DNA of 64,000 nt from Tateyamaria sp. Alg231-49. GTDB taxonomy: Bacteria; Pseudomonadota; Alphaproteobacteria; Rhodobacterales; Rhodobacteraceae. The stretch is taken from the NCBI RefSeq assembly GCF_900143535.1, contig NZ_FRFA01000001.1:462387-526386 (forward strand). Reading direction: 5' to 3'. Positions 27,311-36,654 of this stretch are shown piece by piece. Position 1 is the first letter of the stretch. Each line of letters starts with the position of its first letter. Under the pieces are notes generated by a model. The model was not told where the DNA came from. It worked only from the letters and a program-made list of their open reading frames with translations, and searched no databases. The translations under genes were made by a program, and so were the position numbers.

Positions 27311-29686
27311 TCAGAACGTGGTCGAAATGGTCAGGTCGAAGGTCTGCTCTTCGTCGAAGTCTTCTTTCTTGAGCGCATTGGAGAAATTCAAACGCAATGG
27401 GCCAATCGCAGTGTCCCAGAAGATCGAAAACCCGATCACATGACGGAAAGAACCGCTTTCACCAACAACGTTGCCGCCAGAGAGATCCACGTCACTCAGA
27501 TCCCAAAGGTTGCCAACATCGTAAAACAGGCCCCCACGGATACCCAATTCTTCGGGCAGACCAAGTGGGAACTCAGCTTCAAAACTGGCAACAACAAACA
27601 GATTGCCGCCCAATGGGTCAGGATTCTCTGGGGCGCTCAGATCGCGTGGCCCAATGCCGCCCGGTTCAAAGCCACGAAAAACCCTCGGTCCAACAGAAAA
27701 CCGGTCTACTGTACGGTTGGTGCCTTCTTTCCATGACAGCACCCCACCCTCAAGCGTGGCCCGCAAAATCACATCTTTGTTGAATGCAAAACGTTGGCCA
27801 ACGATTTTGGCCGTGGTGCGAATGTATTTGGCATCGCCGCCAAGTCCTGCAAAGTCCTGGCCAAATTCAAAGAGCCAGCCGGCATCAGGGTCCAAACCGC
27901 CTTCTCTGGAATCAAAAACATACGAATAGCCGAGGGATGAGGCGACTTGAGATCCAGCGTCAATTTCCCGCTGGACAATCGGGCCGTTTGTAACCGGGTT
28001 CCTGACCAACATCTGATCTTTATCATATGTGTAACGCACGCTTAAGCGACCGCGTTCGCTTATTGGAAAGGTCAGGCTCGGGCGGAACAGAAGGTTTTCA
28101 GCGTCATAGTTGGCAAAGCTGGAGTCGCTTTCAGAATATCTTAGATTGAGGCCAAAGGCGACGTCACGGCCCAAGAATGATGGTTCGATAAATGTGAACC
28201 CGTATTGCTCGGATTCCTGCGCGGTCGAGAAGTTAAAGCCAAACGTCTGGCCACGTCCAAGGAAGTTTCGTTCAGTAAAGGCCAGAACCAGACCAAATCC
28301 ATCGTCGGCACCATACGACCCACCAAAGTTCAACGATCCAGTTGGTTGTTCTTCAACGTCAACATCAATGACAACTTGATCAGGTCTAGAACCTTCGCGC
28401 GCATTTACGTTTGAGGCGGCAAAGAAATCCAACGCGCGAATGCGTTCGGCTGAATCCCTGATTTCACGAGGATTGAAGGGGTCCCCTTCCGCGATCTTGA
28501 ATTGGCGTCGGATCACACGGTCCAGCGTGGTTGTATTGCCTTCGATATCAATCCGTTCGACAAAAACCCGTGGCCCCCGAGTCAGGATCAATTCCACATC
28601 AAGCGTAAGATCGCGGTCGTTGCGCGTGACGCGCGGTTCGACGCGCAGGAAGTCGATCCCGTCTCGCTGCCCCTGACGTTCTAAGCGCGAAATCTCGTCG
28701 TCCACCAGCGTCGGCGAATACGTCACGCCAGGCTTGGCTTTTACCAATGACTGATAGTTTGCTACGTTAACTTCCGGCAGATCGCTGGAAACTATGACGT
28801 TTCCAAAGCTGAATTGCTGTCCTTCTTGAATGTTGAACACAAGAAAGAAGCCATCACGCTCTTCGGTCAGCTGTGCGTTTGTTCCCAGAGTGCGGAAATC
28901 GACATAACCACGGGAAAAATAAAAATCTTGCAGAATTTGTTTATCAAACTCGACCCGGTCCTCAACCAACGTGTCTGATTGAATCAGGGCGCGAAAGATG
29001 CCCGCCTGTTTTGACTCAACAACCCGGCGCAGACGGCGGTCCGAATAAACCCGGTTGCCGACAAAGCTGATCCGTTCAATCTCGACCACATCGCCTTCAA
29101 AAATTTCGAATACGAGATCGACGCGATTGTCCTGACGTCTGATGATCCGGGGGTTGACCCGCGCCGCGATACGCCCCGCAATGGTATAGGCCTCGGCGAT
29201 CGCACTAGCGTCCCGTTCAACCTGTGCCGGGTTCAGAACACGTCGTTCCTGACTTTGGATAACGGCACCTAGAGCGTCATCATCAACACGTCGGTTCCCT
29301 TCCAGCGAAATCCTGTTGATCGTGGGCAATTCGACGACCGTGATACGCAGGGTCGAGCCCTGTGGAACAACGCTGACCGTTTCGAACAATCCACTGGTCT
29401 GAAGGTTCTGCAACGCGTCATTGACCTGACCCGCTGTGACCGTCTGTCCCGGAGCGATTCCTGCCCGTGTGATGATTGCAGCATCACCGATCCGAGTGTT
29501 GCCTTCGATGACCACCTGGTTAAATCGAAAACTCTGCGCCGATGCGGGCGCCGAAAAAGCGGTCCAACACACTGAAACCAGTGCAATAATCAAAAACGCT
29601 CGAAAGACGCGCCGAAGGCTGCTTTCAGCCACCGTTTTCACGCCGCTCATCCCCAGTCCCATGGTGTTCCCCACGTGTTCAGACAT
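27311..29686 (-). CDS. bamA: Outer membrane protein assembly factor BamA
   Basis: The core of the outer-membrane beta-barrel insertion machine, 791 residues. It has a signal peptide (hydrophobic about 30-48, cleavage near ASAQ), then five POTRA domains (starting FRFNQVVIEGNTRI, VERISFVGNRVYSD, FVERIDIEGNTTTLD) and a C-terminal 16-strand barrel that contains the conserved VRGF-type loop (RVFRGFEPGGIGPR) and ends in Phe. The annotated ATG lacks a strong ribosome site; an internal ATG eight or twelve codons later is possible. A terminator-like hairpin separates it from the rseP unit, so it may have its own promoter. Confidence 0.96.
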   Translation of the reverse strand: MSEHVGNTMGLGMSGVKTVAESSLRRVFRAFLIIALVSVCWTAFSAPASAQSFRFNQVVIEGNTRIGDAAIITRAGIAPGQTVTAGQVNDALQNLQTSGLFETVSVVPQGSTLRITVVELPTINRISLEGNRRVDDDALGAVIQSQERRVLNPAQVERDASAIAEAYTIAGRIAARVNPRIIRRQDNRVDLVFEIFEGDVVEIERISFVGNRVYSDRRLRRVVESKQAGIFRALIQSDTLVEDRVEFDKQILQDFYFSRGYVDFRTLGTNAQLTEERDGFFLVFNIQEGQQFSFGNVIVSSDLPEVNVANYQSLVKAKPGVTYSPTLVDDEISRLERQGQRDGIDFLRVEPRVTRNDRDLTLDVELILTRGPRVFVERIDIEGNTTTLDRVIRRQFKIAEGDPFNPREIRDSAERIRALDFFAASNVNAREGSRPDQVVIDVDVEEQPTGSLNFGGSYGADDGFGLVLAFTERNFLGRGQTFGFNFSTAQESEQYGFTFIEPSFLGRDVAFGLNLRYSESDSSFANYDAENLLFRPSLTFPISERGRLSVRYTYDKDQMLVRNPVTNGPIVQREIDAGSQVASSLGYSYVFDSREGGLDPDAGWLFEFGQDFAGLGGDAKYIRTTAKIVGQRFAFNKDVILRATLEGGVLSWKEGTNRTVDRFSVGPRVFRGFEPGGIGPRDLSAPENPDPLGGNLFVVASFEAEFPLGLPEELGIRGGLFYDVGNLWDLSDVDLSGGNVVGESGSFRHVIGFSIFWDTAIGPLRLNFSNALKKEDFDEEQTFDLTISTTF

Positions 29687-29732
29687 TCAGTGAGAATGTG
29701 AGTAACGGCAATGCGGAGGGTTGTCAAAACCA

Positions 29733-29757
29733 CAAAACCCGCGACATTGCGCGGGTT
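29733..29757 (-). terminator. Intrinsic terminator-like hairpin between the rseP unit and bamA
   Basis: On the minus strand, AACCCGCG and CGCGGGTT form a perfect 8-bp stem with a 6-nt loop, followed by a T-rich tail (TTTTGTGGTTTTG). It lies 33 nt after the small 41-codon frame and about 47 nt before the bamA start. Confidence 0.65.
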
Positions 29758-29789
29758 GGCCTACTACATCTGTGGATAAGTCAATAAAT

Positions 29790-29915
29790 TCAGATACTGC
29801 CGAGCCATGCGCCAGCAGCCAATGCTGTGGCCAATGTCGCGACATAAAGAGCGCGATCCCAATTCAGCGTCATGATCAGGCTCAAGCCGCGATATCCGCT
29901 TTGAATAGTTTGCAT
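29790..29915 (-). CDS. Small single-helix membrane protein (41 residues)
   Basis: An ATG at 29915 with AAGGATGG 7 nt upstream opens 41 codons ending in TGA. The N-terminus is MQTIQSGYRGLSLIM, and the C-terminal half is one hydrophobic helix, ALYVATLATALAAGAWLGSI. The strong ribosome site, coding-like composition and placement between rseP and the terminator support a real gene. I do not recognise a named family. A role near RseP-dependent proteolysis or outer-membrane assembly is only positional inference. Confidence 0.65.
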   Translation of the reverse strand: MQTIQSGYRGLSLIMTLNWDRALYVATLATALAAGAWLGSI

Positions 29916-30012
29916 GGGTCCATCCTTTTCCTAGACAGACAGCTAACAATCGATTGCGGCGTGAAGTTGAACCAAATGTGGCAGAATATGGGCGGTTGCC
30001 CAATTCTACGCG

Positions 30013-31362
30013 CTATGGGCAGAACAGATCGTTCCCAAGGGCAAACACCATGAGCGACAGCACCAGCGCCAACCCCACTGTCATCAACACACGCAAGGCA
30101 CCATCACTGGGAGGTTTGCCAGTCACGGCCTCATAGGCATAAAACACAAGGTGTCCCCCATCGAGTGCGGGTATCGGGAAAAGATTCAACAGACCAACTG
30201 CGGTCGAGAGAACCGCAATGAACCAGATAAAGCTTTCAAGCCCCTGGCTGGCCATTGTGCCAGACACCTGTGCGATGCCGATTGGGCCTGACAGGTTACA
30301 CGTGCTGATCGCGCCCGTTATCATATACCCAAGCCCAGAAACCGAACCGGAGATGATCCGCCATGTTTGTGCAACTCCGCCGGTGATCGCCTCGCCCACA
30401 CCCGGGGCTTCGGTGGCAGGTTCAAAGGCGTTTCCGCTTGCGATTCCGATTCGCCACTGGGTGACAAAGCCGCCCTCCGGCTGAGGCTCATCCACGCGTT
30501 TGGGTGTCAGTACCTTTTCACTGAGCGTTCCATCGCGCCATACGGTCAGGTTGAGGCTGCGCCCATCTGACCCTTCGACTGCTTCCTTGATCTGCCCAAA
30601 GGCAAAGATTGGAGCCCCATCAACAGCCGTAATCACGTCGCCACGTTCAAGATCAGCGGCCACTGCCGCGCTTTGAGGGCTGACACTGCTGACCAATGGG
30701 GGGCGCAGATACGGCCCCATGACCACCCGTTCGGATCCCTCCCGCTCAATCGTGTATTCCAACTGAGGTTTTTTTGGCAGGTCGCTCATAAAGTCGCTGT
30801 ATGCATCATCATTAATGCTGGGCACTGTCGCACCTTCGATGGCCAAAACCACGTCGCCCGACTGCAATTCCTGCACTTCGGCAGGCAGCGGGCGCAATTC
30901 ACCGACGGTCAGCGGGTCGCGTATCACCCCGTTGGAATAGCCCACGATAGCAAAAACCATGATGGAGAGCGCAAAGTTGAAAACGGGCCCTGCCGCGACT
31001 GTTGCCGCGCGCGCCCACAAAGGAGCGCCGTGCATCGTACGGCGCAGGGCAGCCGGGTCTGCTTGAGCTTCTTCCATTGCGGCCTCATCCTTGCCCGAAG
31101 CCGCGTTCGCGTCCCCTGCAAACTTTACGTAACCCCCAAAAGGAAGTGCGGCGATCTGCCAGCGGGTGCCGCGTTTGTCCATTCGGCTCCAGAGGACCGG
31201 GCCAAATCCGATCGAAAACACATCTGCCTGAATGCCAGACCAACGTCCGACGATGTAGTGGCCATATTCATGGATCGCGACGATCACGCTGAGCGCAAGC
31301 ACGAAGAAGAAAAGCGTCCATGCCGTGCCACCAAAGGCGGAAAAAAGGGCCGAAATATCCAA
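30013..31362 (-). CDS. rseP: RIP metalloprotease RseP (site-2 protease)
   Basis: An inner-membrane zinc protease that cuts transmembrane segments, typically anti-sigma factors of the envelope stress response. It has 449 residues. The HEYGH zinc motif is in the first helix (VIVAIHEYGHYIVGRW), the second motif is NLFPIPALDGGHL near residue 400, and a PDZ region lies between (SGDVVLAIEGATV; ERGDVITAVDGAPI). No ATG is in place; the TTG at 31362 gives the family N-terminus and has AGGA 7 nt upstream within the dxr stop region. The gap to the dxr stop is 4 nt. Confidence 0.94.
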   Translation of the reverse strand: MDISALFSAFGGTAWTLFFFVLALSVIVAIHEYGHYIVGRWSGIQADVFSIGFGPVLWSRMDKRGTRWQIAALPFGGYVKFAGDANAASGKDEAAMEEAQADPAALRRTMHGAPLWARAATVAAGPVFNFALSIMVFAIVGYSNGVIRDPLTVGELRPLPAEVQELQSGDVVLAIEGATVPSINDDAYSDFMSDLPKKPQLEYTIEREGSERVVMGPYLRPPLVSSVSPQSAAVAADLERGDVITAVDGAPIFAFGQIKEAVEGSDGRSLNLTVWRDGTLSEKVLTPKRVDEPQPEGGFVTQWRIGIASGNAFEPATEAPGVGEAITGGVAQTWRIISGSVSGLGYMITGAISTCNLSGPIGIAQVSGTMASQGLESFIWFIAVLSTAVGLLNLFPIPALDGGHLVFYAYEAVTGKPPSDGALRVLMTVGLALVLSLMVFALGNDLFCP

Positions 31363-31366
31363 GGTG

Positions 31367-32536
31367 TTATCCTGCTGTTTGCTCGATGATGTTTTTAGCG
31401 ACTTGTCTGGCCATGTGGTCCGCCGCCTGCACGTTATCAAGGGTCATTTGGGCATCAATATGGCTTGGGTCGGACGTGTTCAGCACTTCGTCTACCACCT
31501 CTGCCATGCGCGTAAAGCCCAAGTGGCCGTCGATAAACCCATCTAGGGCCGTTTCCTTGGCGGCGTTGAACACGGCCCCCGCCAGACCACCCCGCTCCAT
31601 CACCTCGCGGGCCAATCGCAGTGCCGGCCAACGCTCCTCGTCCGGGGCACGGAATGTGAGTGCGCCGATGGCGGCCAGATCAAGCCGTTCGACTGGCAAA
31701 GCGCGCCGCGTGGGCCAATTGAGAGCATAACCAATCGCGTGGCGCATGTCGGGCGGTCCCACATGCGCCATAAGAGCACCGTCGTTAAAACCCACCAAGG
31801 CGTGGATCATGGATTCGGGGTGCACAAGGACTTCGATTTGCTTTGGTGAAACCTCGAAATACTCTCGTGTTTCAATAAGTTCCAATGCTTTGTTGAACAT
31901 CGACGCTGAGTCGATGGTGATCCGCTGTCCCATATCCCAGTTCGGATGGCTCGAGGCTTGCGCCAAAGTCGCCTGCGCCAGATCCTCAAGCGGCCAGTCG
32001 CGAAACGCGCCGCCGCTGGCCGTTAAAATGATCCGCTCAACCGACCCCATGTCCTCGCCCACCAAAGCTTGAAAGACGGCTGAATGTTCGCTGTCTACAG
32101 GCAGTAACCGAGCGTCGTGCTGTTTGGCCGTGGCCAGTATCAAAGCTCCGGCACAGACAAGAGATTCCTTGTTAGCCAGCGCCAGTGTGGCCCCCTGTTC
32201 CAACGCGCAAATACCCGGCTGCAGCCCTGCCGCCCCAACAATCGCAGACATAACCCAATCGGTTGGACGTTGTGCGGCCTCGATCATCGCGTCATGTCCG
32301 GCAGCGGCCTCAACCCCGGATCCGGACAAAGCAGCGCGCAAATCTTCCAGCCGCATTGGGTCCGCCGTTACGGCCACGTCCGCTTTCAGCTGTTTGGCAT
32401 CCTTTGCCAGCCGGTCAATATTTGACGCCCCCGTCAGAGCAACAACGTCATAGGCATCGGGGTCGCGCGCGATCAGATCAATCGTGTTTTGCCCAATCGA
32501 ACCTGTGGCGCCGAAAATCGACACCCGCCGCGTCAC
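31367..32536 (-). CDS. dxr: 1-deoxy-D-xylulose 5-phosphate reductoisomerase
   Basis: The second step of the MEP isoprenoid pathway, converting DXP to MEP with NADPH. The product is 389 residues. It has the nucleotide motif SIFGATGSIGQNTIDLI, ALANKESLVCAG, VDSEHSAVFQ, ILTASGGAFRD and MGQRITIDSASMFNKALELIE, the metal and substrate site. The start is the GTG at 32536, overlapping the cdsA stop as GTGA; the longer frame to 32548 would lie inside cdsA. Confidence 0.96.
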   Translation of the reverse strand: MTRRVSIFGATGSIGQNTIDLIARDPDAYDVVALTGASNIDRLAKDAKQLKADVAVTADPMRLEDLRAALSGSGVEAAAGHDAMIEAAQRPTDWVMSAIVGAAGLQPGICALEQGATLALANKESLVCAGALILATAKQHDARLLPVDSEHSAVFQALVGEDMGSVERIILTASGGAFRDWPLEDLAQATLAQASSHPNWDMGQRITIDSASMFNKALELIETREYFEVSPKQIEVLVHPESMIHALVGFNDGALMAHVGPPDMRHAIGYALNWPTRRALPVERLDLAAIGALTFRAPDEERWPALRLAREVMERGGLAGAVFNAAKETALDGFIDGHLGFTRMAEVVDEVLNTSDPSHIDAQMTLDNVQAADHMARQVAKNIIEQTAG

Positions 32537-33318
32537 TGCACCACCCAAGGAAAGCCAAAGGCCAGTTCGATCAGCAGGAATCCAACAGACGCCCCAAGCA
32601 TCCCGTCAAAACGGTCCAGCACGCCGCCATGCCCCGGGATCAGTGCAGAGCTGTCCTTGACCCCCACTTTGCGTTTGATCGCACTTTCGGCGATGTCGCC
32701 CATTTGGCTGGCAAACGACAAAAAGATCGAGGCGACAAAGACCGCGCCCCAAACCCCTGAATTTAGGCCAAATATCGCGCCTATAACGGCGGCTCCGATC
32801 CAACCAGCAGCGGTGCCAGACCATGTTTTCTTGGGGCTTACGCGCGGCCAGAACTTGGGACCGCCCAGCACACGGCCCGCAAAGTACCCGGCAACATCAG
32901 TCACCACAACGATAAGGACCAGCCAGACGAGCCAGGTAAAGCCCAAGTCATCACGCACATGCACCATGCCAAAGCTTGCAGCGAGAACCATCACGGTGAA
33001 ACCACCAAAAAGCCCACGATATCGTTGCAACTGTGTGGCGCCAACAAAGGCCGGGGCGATCAACAACGGTGCTGCAAACACCAGTGGCAAGTACATAGCC
33101 AGCAGCACGGCGAGCCCGGCGACCGCGCCCAGTTGGATCGCAAGGCCGGGGGTCTCCGGCGCCAGCATCCGCGTCAATTCCCAGATCATTAACCCGCATA
33201 TGAGCGCGACAACCGCATGAAAGACATCGCCCCCCATCCAGATCGCCCAGATCCCAACCACAACCATGAGCCCGCCCGACCCAAGGCGCACAGCAAGGTC
33301 AGACCAACGTTCGCTCAC
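32533..33318 (-). CDS. cdsA: Phosphatidate cytidylyltransferase
   Basis: An inner-membrane enzyme that makes CDP-diacylglycerol from phosphatidate and CTP, feeding all phospholipid synthesis. It has 261 residues and about eight hydrophobic segments. The C-terminal CDS signature is present as SQMGDIAESAIKRKVGVKDSS...PGHGGVLDRFDG. The start is GTG at 33318, overlapping the uppS stop as GTGA, so translation is probably coupled. Confidence 0.95.
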   Translation of the reverse strand: MSERWSDLAVRLGSGGLMVVVGIWAIWMGGDVFHAVVALICGLMIWELTRMLAPETPGLAIQLGAVAGLAVLLAMYLPLVFAAPLLIAPAFVGATQLQRYRGLFGGFTVMVLAASFGMVHVRDDLGFTWLVWLVLIVVVTDVAGYFAGRVLGGPKFWPRVSPKKTWSGTAAGWIGAAVIGAIFGLNSGVWGAVFVASIFLSFASQMGDIAESAIKRKVGVKDSSALIPGHGGVLDRFDGMLGASVGFLLIELAFGFPWVVQ

Positions 33319-34001
33319 GTGCCCACACCGCCATAACGGCGCGAACGTCCGCCATAGTTGGCACAAAGCGCCGTAAATTCTTCACGCCCAAAATCGGGCC
33401 AGAGCGTGTCGATGAATTCGTATTCTGAATAGGCAGACTGCCAGAGCAAAAAGTTGGAAATACGCGCTTCTCCGCTGGTGCGAATGACCAAGTCCGGGTC
33501 GGGCAAAACATAAGTATCCAAGTATTTTGGAAGCGTTTCTTCATCCACGTTTTCGGGCATAAGTTTGCCATCAGCCACGTCTTGGGCAAGGCGCTTGGTG
33601 GCGCGCGCCACTTCGTCTCGGCCACCGTAGTTGAGCGCAATGGTCAGGTTCACCACCGTGTTGCCTGCCGTCAGTTCCTCAAGTTCGTTCATCAACTCGA
33701 TCAGTTTGTCGTCCAATCGGACGCGATCGCCGATAAATCGAACGCGCACCCCAAAATGGGTCAGGGACTTGGCCTCTTTGATGATGTAGCGGCGGAATAG
33801 GTTCATGAGGCCTGCAACCTCAACCTGGGTGCGTTTCCAGTTTTCTGTCGAGAAGGCAAAGATGGTCAGGTATTTCACACCGATGTCGGGGCAAGTTTCG
33901 ACCACTTCACGCACGCGCCGCGCACCCGCGTGGTGCCCGAATAAACGAGGCCGCCCGCGCTGTGTCGCCCAGCGGCCGTTGCCGTCCATAATGATGGCCA
34001 C
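33315..34001 (-). CDS. uppS: Isoprenyl transferase (undecaprenyl diphosphate synthase)
   Basis: A cis-prenyltransferase that makes the C55 lipid carrier for peptidoglycan and polysaccharide synthesis. Motifs: AIIMDGNGRWATQRG with the catalytic Asp, FAFSTENWKR, NYGGRDE and RTSGEARISNFLLWQ. The coordinates use the GTG at 34001, but that start would remove the conserved Arg-His that precedes V-A-I-I-M-D in family members. Those residues (GPRH) are encoded in frame just upstream, and no ATG, GTG, TTG or CTG occurs before the next stop. An ATT at 34034 with AGGG about 7 nt upstream is a possible true start (239 residues). Confidence 0.94.
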   Translation of the reverse strand: MAIIMDGNGRWATQRGRPRLFGHHAGARRVREVVETCPDIGVKYLTIFAFSTENWKRTQVEVAGLMNLFRRYIIKEAKSLTHFGVRVRFIGDRVRLDDKLIELMNELEELTAGNTVVNLTIALNYGGRDEVARATKRLAQDVADGKLMPENVDEETLPKYLDTYVLPDPDLVIRTSGEARISNFLLWQSAYSEYEFIDTLWPDFGREEFTALCANYGGRSRRYGGVGT

Positions 34002-34181
34002 GTGACGCGGACCGTTATGCGGGGTGTGTTTAATGTCTGAACCCTGATTGTTTAGAATTGAAACGCGGCGATAATATCATTCGGTTATAGTCATCTTGTT
34101 AATAGTTTGAGGCGACAAACCGAAATTGCGTTCTTTGAGGGGCTGAAAGGGTGTGACCGACCCATTCCAAGGCCGCCCTAT

Positions 34182-34745
34182 TTAAACTTGCATGATTTCC
34201 GCTTGCTTGGTTTCAAGAGCTTCGTCCACGTTCTTGATGTACTTGTCTGTCATCTCCTGCACTTCGGATTCCCAGAGCTTTTGATCATCTTCGGACAGCC
34301 CGTCGGCCTTGCCTTTCTTGATTTGATCCATGCCGTCACGACGCACATTGCGTACCGACACGCGCGCGTTTTCGGCGTAAGAACCAGCCACCTTGCTCAA
34401 TTCACGGCGCCGTTCCTCGTTCAATTCAGGAATGGGGAGCATGATGATGGTGCCATTCAGCTGCGGATTGATTCCCAGACCGCTCTCGCGGATCGCCTTT
34501 TCAACCTTACCCACAAGGCCCTTGTCCCAGACATTAATCGTGACCATCCGTGGTTCAGGGACGTTTACCGTGCCGACCTGGTTGATTGGTGTCATTGACC
34601 CGTAGGCGTCCACCATGACCGGTTCCAGCATTGAGGACGATGCACGACCTGTGCGCAACGATGCGAATTCGGTTTTGAGATTGGCCATGGCACCGTCCAT
34701 ACGGCGCTCAAGGTCATCGGTGTCCAGCATAAAGTCGTCTGACAT
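34182..34745 (-). CDS. frr: Ribosome recycling factor
   Basis: A 187-residue cytoplasmic factor that splits the post-termination ribosome with EF-G. Signatures: [37 protein letters not shown], and the central [21 protein letters not shown]; the length is standard. I chose the ATG at 34745 because AGGATGAGA precedes it; an ATG three codons earlier is too close to that site. It lies 147 nt downstream of pyrH, the usual pyrH-frr-uppS order. Confidence 0.97.
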   Translation of the reverse strand: MSDDFMLDTDDLERRMDGAMANLKTEFASLRTGRASSSMLEPVMVDAYGSMTPINQVGTVNVPEPRMVTINVWDKGLVGKVEKAIRESGLGINPQLNGTIIMLPIPELNEERRRELSKVAGSYAENARVSVRNVRRDGMDQIKKGKADGLSEDDQKLWESEVQEMTDKYIKNVDEALETKQAEIMQV

Positions 34746-34892
34746 GGGTCTCATCCTGTGGTCTTGCTGTGGTCTGTGCCACCTTCGTTGCTATTGGTAT
34801 AGATCAAGGACGCGCCAAAAGGCCAGCGGGCTTTCGCTCCAGATCACTGGGAAATCAGACCGCGTGCGAGCCTATTTGCGCGTGCGGTCGCG

Positions 34893-35624
34893 TTAGTCCC
34901 TGACCACTGTGTAGATACCTTCGCCGGCTAGAATGCTCTTGAACCCACCCGGTGTATCAAGAGGAAAGACAAAAAGCGGCAAGTTGTTGTCGCGCGCCAA
35001 GGCGATGGCACTGGCGTCCATGACCCCAAGACGTTTTTGCAAGACCTCGTCATAGGAAACGGTGTCATAACGTACCGCATCCGGATGCGTTCTGGGGTCT
35101 TTGTCATAAACACCGTCCACGCCATTCTTGCCCATGAAAATGGCCTCACACGACATTTCATTGGCCCGCAAGGTCGCGGCGGTGTCGGTGGTAAAGTACG
35201 GGTTCCCCGTTCCCGCGGCAAAGATACAGACCCGCTTTTTCTCCAAGTGGCGCACGGCACGGCGGCGGATATAGGGTTCGGCCACTTCGTTCATTGTGAT
35301 GGCTGATATGACCCGCGTGAACACACCAATCCCTTCGAGTGCGGATTGCATCGCCAACGCATTCATGACCGTGGCGAGCATGCCCATGTAGTCGGCCGTT
35401 GTACGCTCCATCCCCTGCGCAGACCCTTGCAGACCACGGAAAACGTTGCCGCCCCCGATCACCATGCAAATTTCGACGCCCATGTCGTGCACAGACTTTA
35501 CCTCATGTGCGATCCGTTCGACTGTGGGTGGATGCAAACCAAAGCCCTGATCCCCCATCAGCGCCTCGCCTGAGATTTTCAACATTACTCGTTTGAATGT
35601 GGCTTTGGTGTCGGTGTCGGTCAT
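34893..35624 (-). CDS. pyrH: UMP kinase
   Basis: This hexameric cytoplasmic kinase makes UDP from UMP and belongs to the amino acid kinase fold. It has 243 residues with [60 protein letters not shown] and [12 protein letters not shown] chose the ATG at 35624 with AGGGG about 8 nt upstream; the frame to 35918 overlaps the divergent miaA promoter region. Confidence 0.97.
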   Translation of the reverse strand: MTDTDTKATFKRVMLKISGEALMGDQGFGLHPPTVERIAHEVKSVHDMGVEICMVIGGGNVFRGLQGSAQGMERTTADYMGMLATVMNALAMQSALEGIGVFTRVISAITMNEVAEPYIRRRAVRHLEKKRVCIFAAGTGNPYFTTDTAATLRANEMSCEAIFMGKNGVDGVYDKDPRTHPDAVRYDTVSYDEVLQKRLGVMDASAIALARDNNLPLFVFPLDTPGGFKSILAGEGIYTVVRD

Positions 35625-35696
35625 GGCGCGCCCCTGCTCTTTCAATTGCGGGGCAACCTGTCCTAAAACAGGCGCGGTTTCAATGGACGACACAGC

Positions 35697-36578
35697 ATGA
35701 TCCGCGACCTCATTTCCACCCTGCCCGCCCATTTGCCGGTTTTGATCGCAGGACCGACCGCGTCGGGCAAATCTGCGCTGGCTCTGGCGATCGCCGAGGC
35801 GCAGGGCGGTGTGATCGTAAATGCTGATGCCAGCCAAGTTTACGACTGCTGGCGGGTGATCACAGCCCGTCCGTCGCCCGACGAAGAAGCCCGCGCGCCC
35901 CACGCTCTTTATGGCCACCTACCTTATGATGCGCCCTACTCCACAGGCCACTGGGCACGCGAGGTTTTGCCGATCTTACAAGACCAACGCCCGATCATTG
36001 TCGGCGGTACGGGTTTGTATTTCACCGCTCTTACCGAAGGGCTTGCCGAGATTCCGGAAACCCCCGCACAGATTCGGCGCGACGCCGATGGCATGAACCT
36101 CAACGATATGGCTGCTGGACTGGACGACGAAACAAAGCGCCGCATCGATATGGCCAACCGCGCACGTGTTCAGCGTGCGTGGGAGGTTCAGCAGGCCACA
36201 GGCCGCTCTCTTGCCGACTGGCAAAACGACACCGCGCCTCCAGTTTTGGCGCGGGATGCGTTTTCTGGGATCGTGCTCGACAGTCCAAAGGAATGGTTGA
36301 CCCCTCGCATTGAAACTCGGTTTGACCAGATGTTGCACGGCGGCGCACTGGACGAAGCCCGCGCCATGCAAGACCGGTTCGATCCCGTTTTGCCCTCGTG
36401 TCGCGCCATCGGTGTGAAGGAGGCGTTGGGTGTCCTGAACGGATCGTTCGCCCATGAACAGGCGGTATCATCAGCCACAATCGCCACGCGGCAGTACGCC
36501 AAACGTCAGCGCACATGGTTTCGCGCCCGCATGGGTGGCTGGCACTGGGTGGCGGCTCAGGCCCTTGCGCTCGCTTGA
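35697..36578 (+). CDS. miaA: tRNA dimethylallyltransferase
   Basis: Adds a dimethylallyl group to A37 of tRNAs reading UNN codons. It has 293 residues. The P-loop is [16 protein letters not shown]; other family blocks are [33 protein letters not shown] and the C-terminal [13 protein letters not shown]. It is divergent from pyrH with about 70 bp between starts. Confidence 0.96.
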   Translation: MIRDLISTLPAHLPVLIAGPTASGKSALALAIAEAQGGVIVNADASQVYDCWRVITARPSPDEEARAPHALYGHLPYDAPYSTGHWAREVLPILQDQRPIIVGGTGLYFTALTEGLAEIPETPAQIRRDADGMNLNDMAAGLDDETKRRIDMANRARVQRAWEVQQATGRSLADWQNDTAPPVLARDAFSGIVLDSPKEWLTPRIETRFDQMLHGGALDEARAMQDRFDPVLPSCRAIGVKEALGVLNGSFAHEQAVSSATIATRQYAKRQRTWFRARMGGWHWVAAQALALA

Positions 36579-36654
36579 CAAAAATCGTCCTTAACGGTCA
36601 AGTCATCCATAGAAACGAACGATCAGGCTTTCATTTTCGAACATAGAGGCAGTT

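Noticed and set aside
26609-27736. 375-codon plus-strand frame across fabZ, ompH and bamA
   Set aside because: Antisense shadow of three clearly conserved genes, with no recognisable domain.
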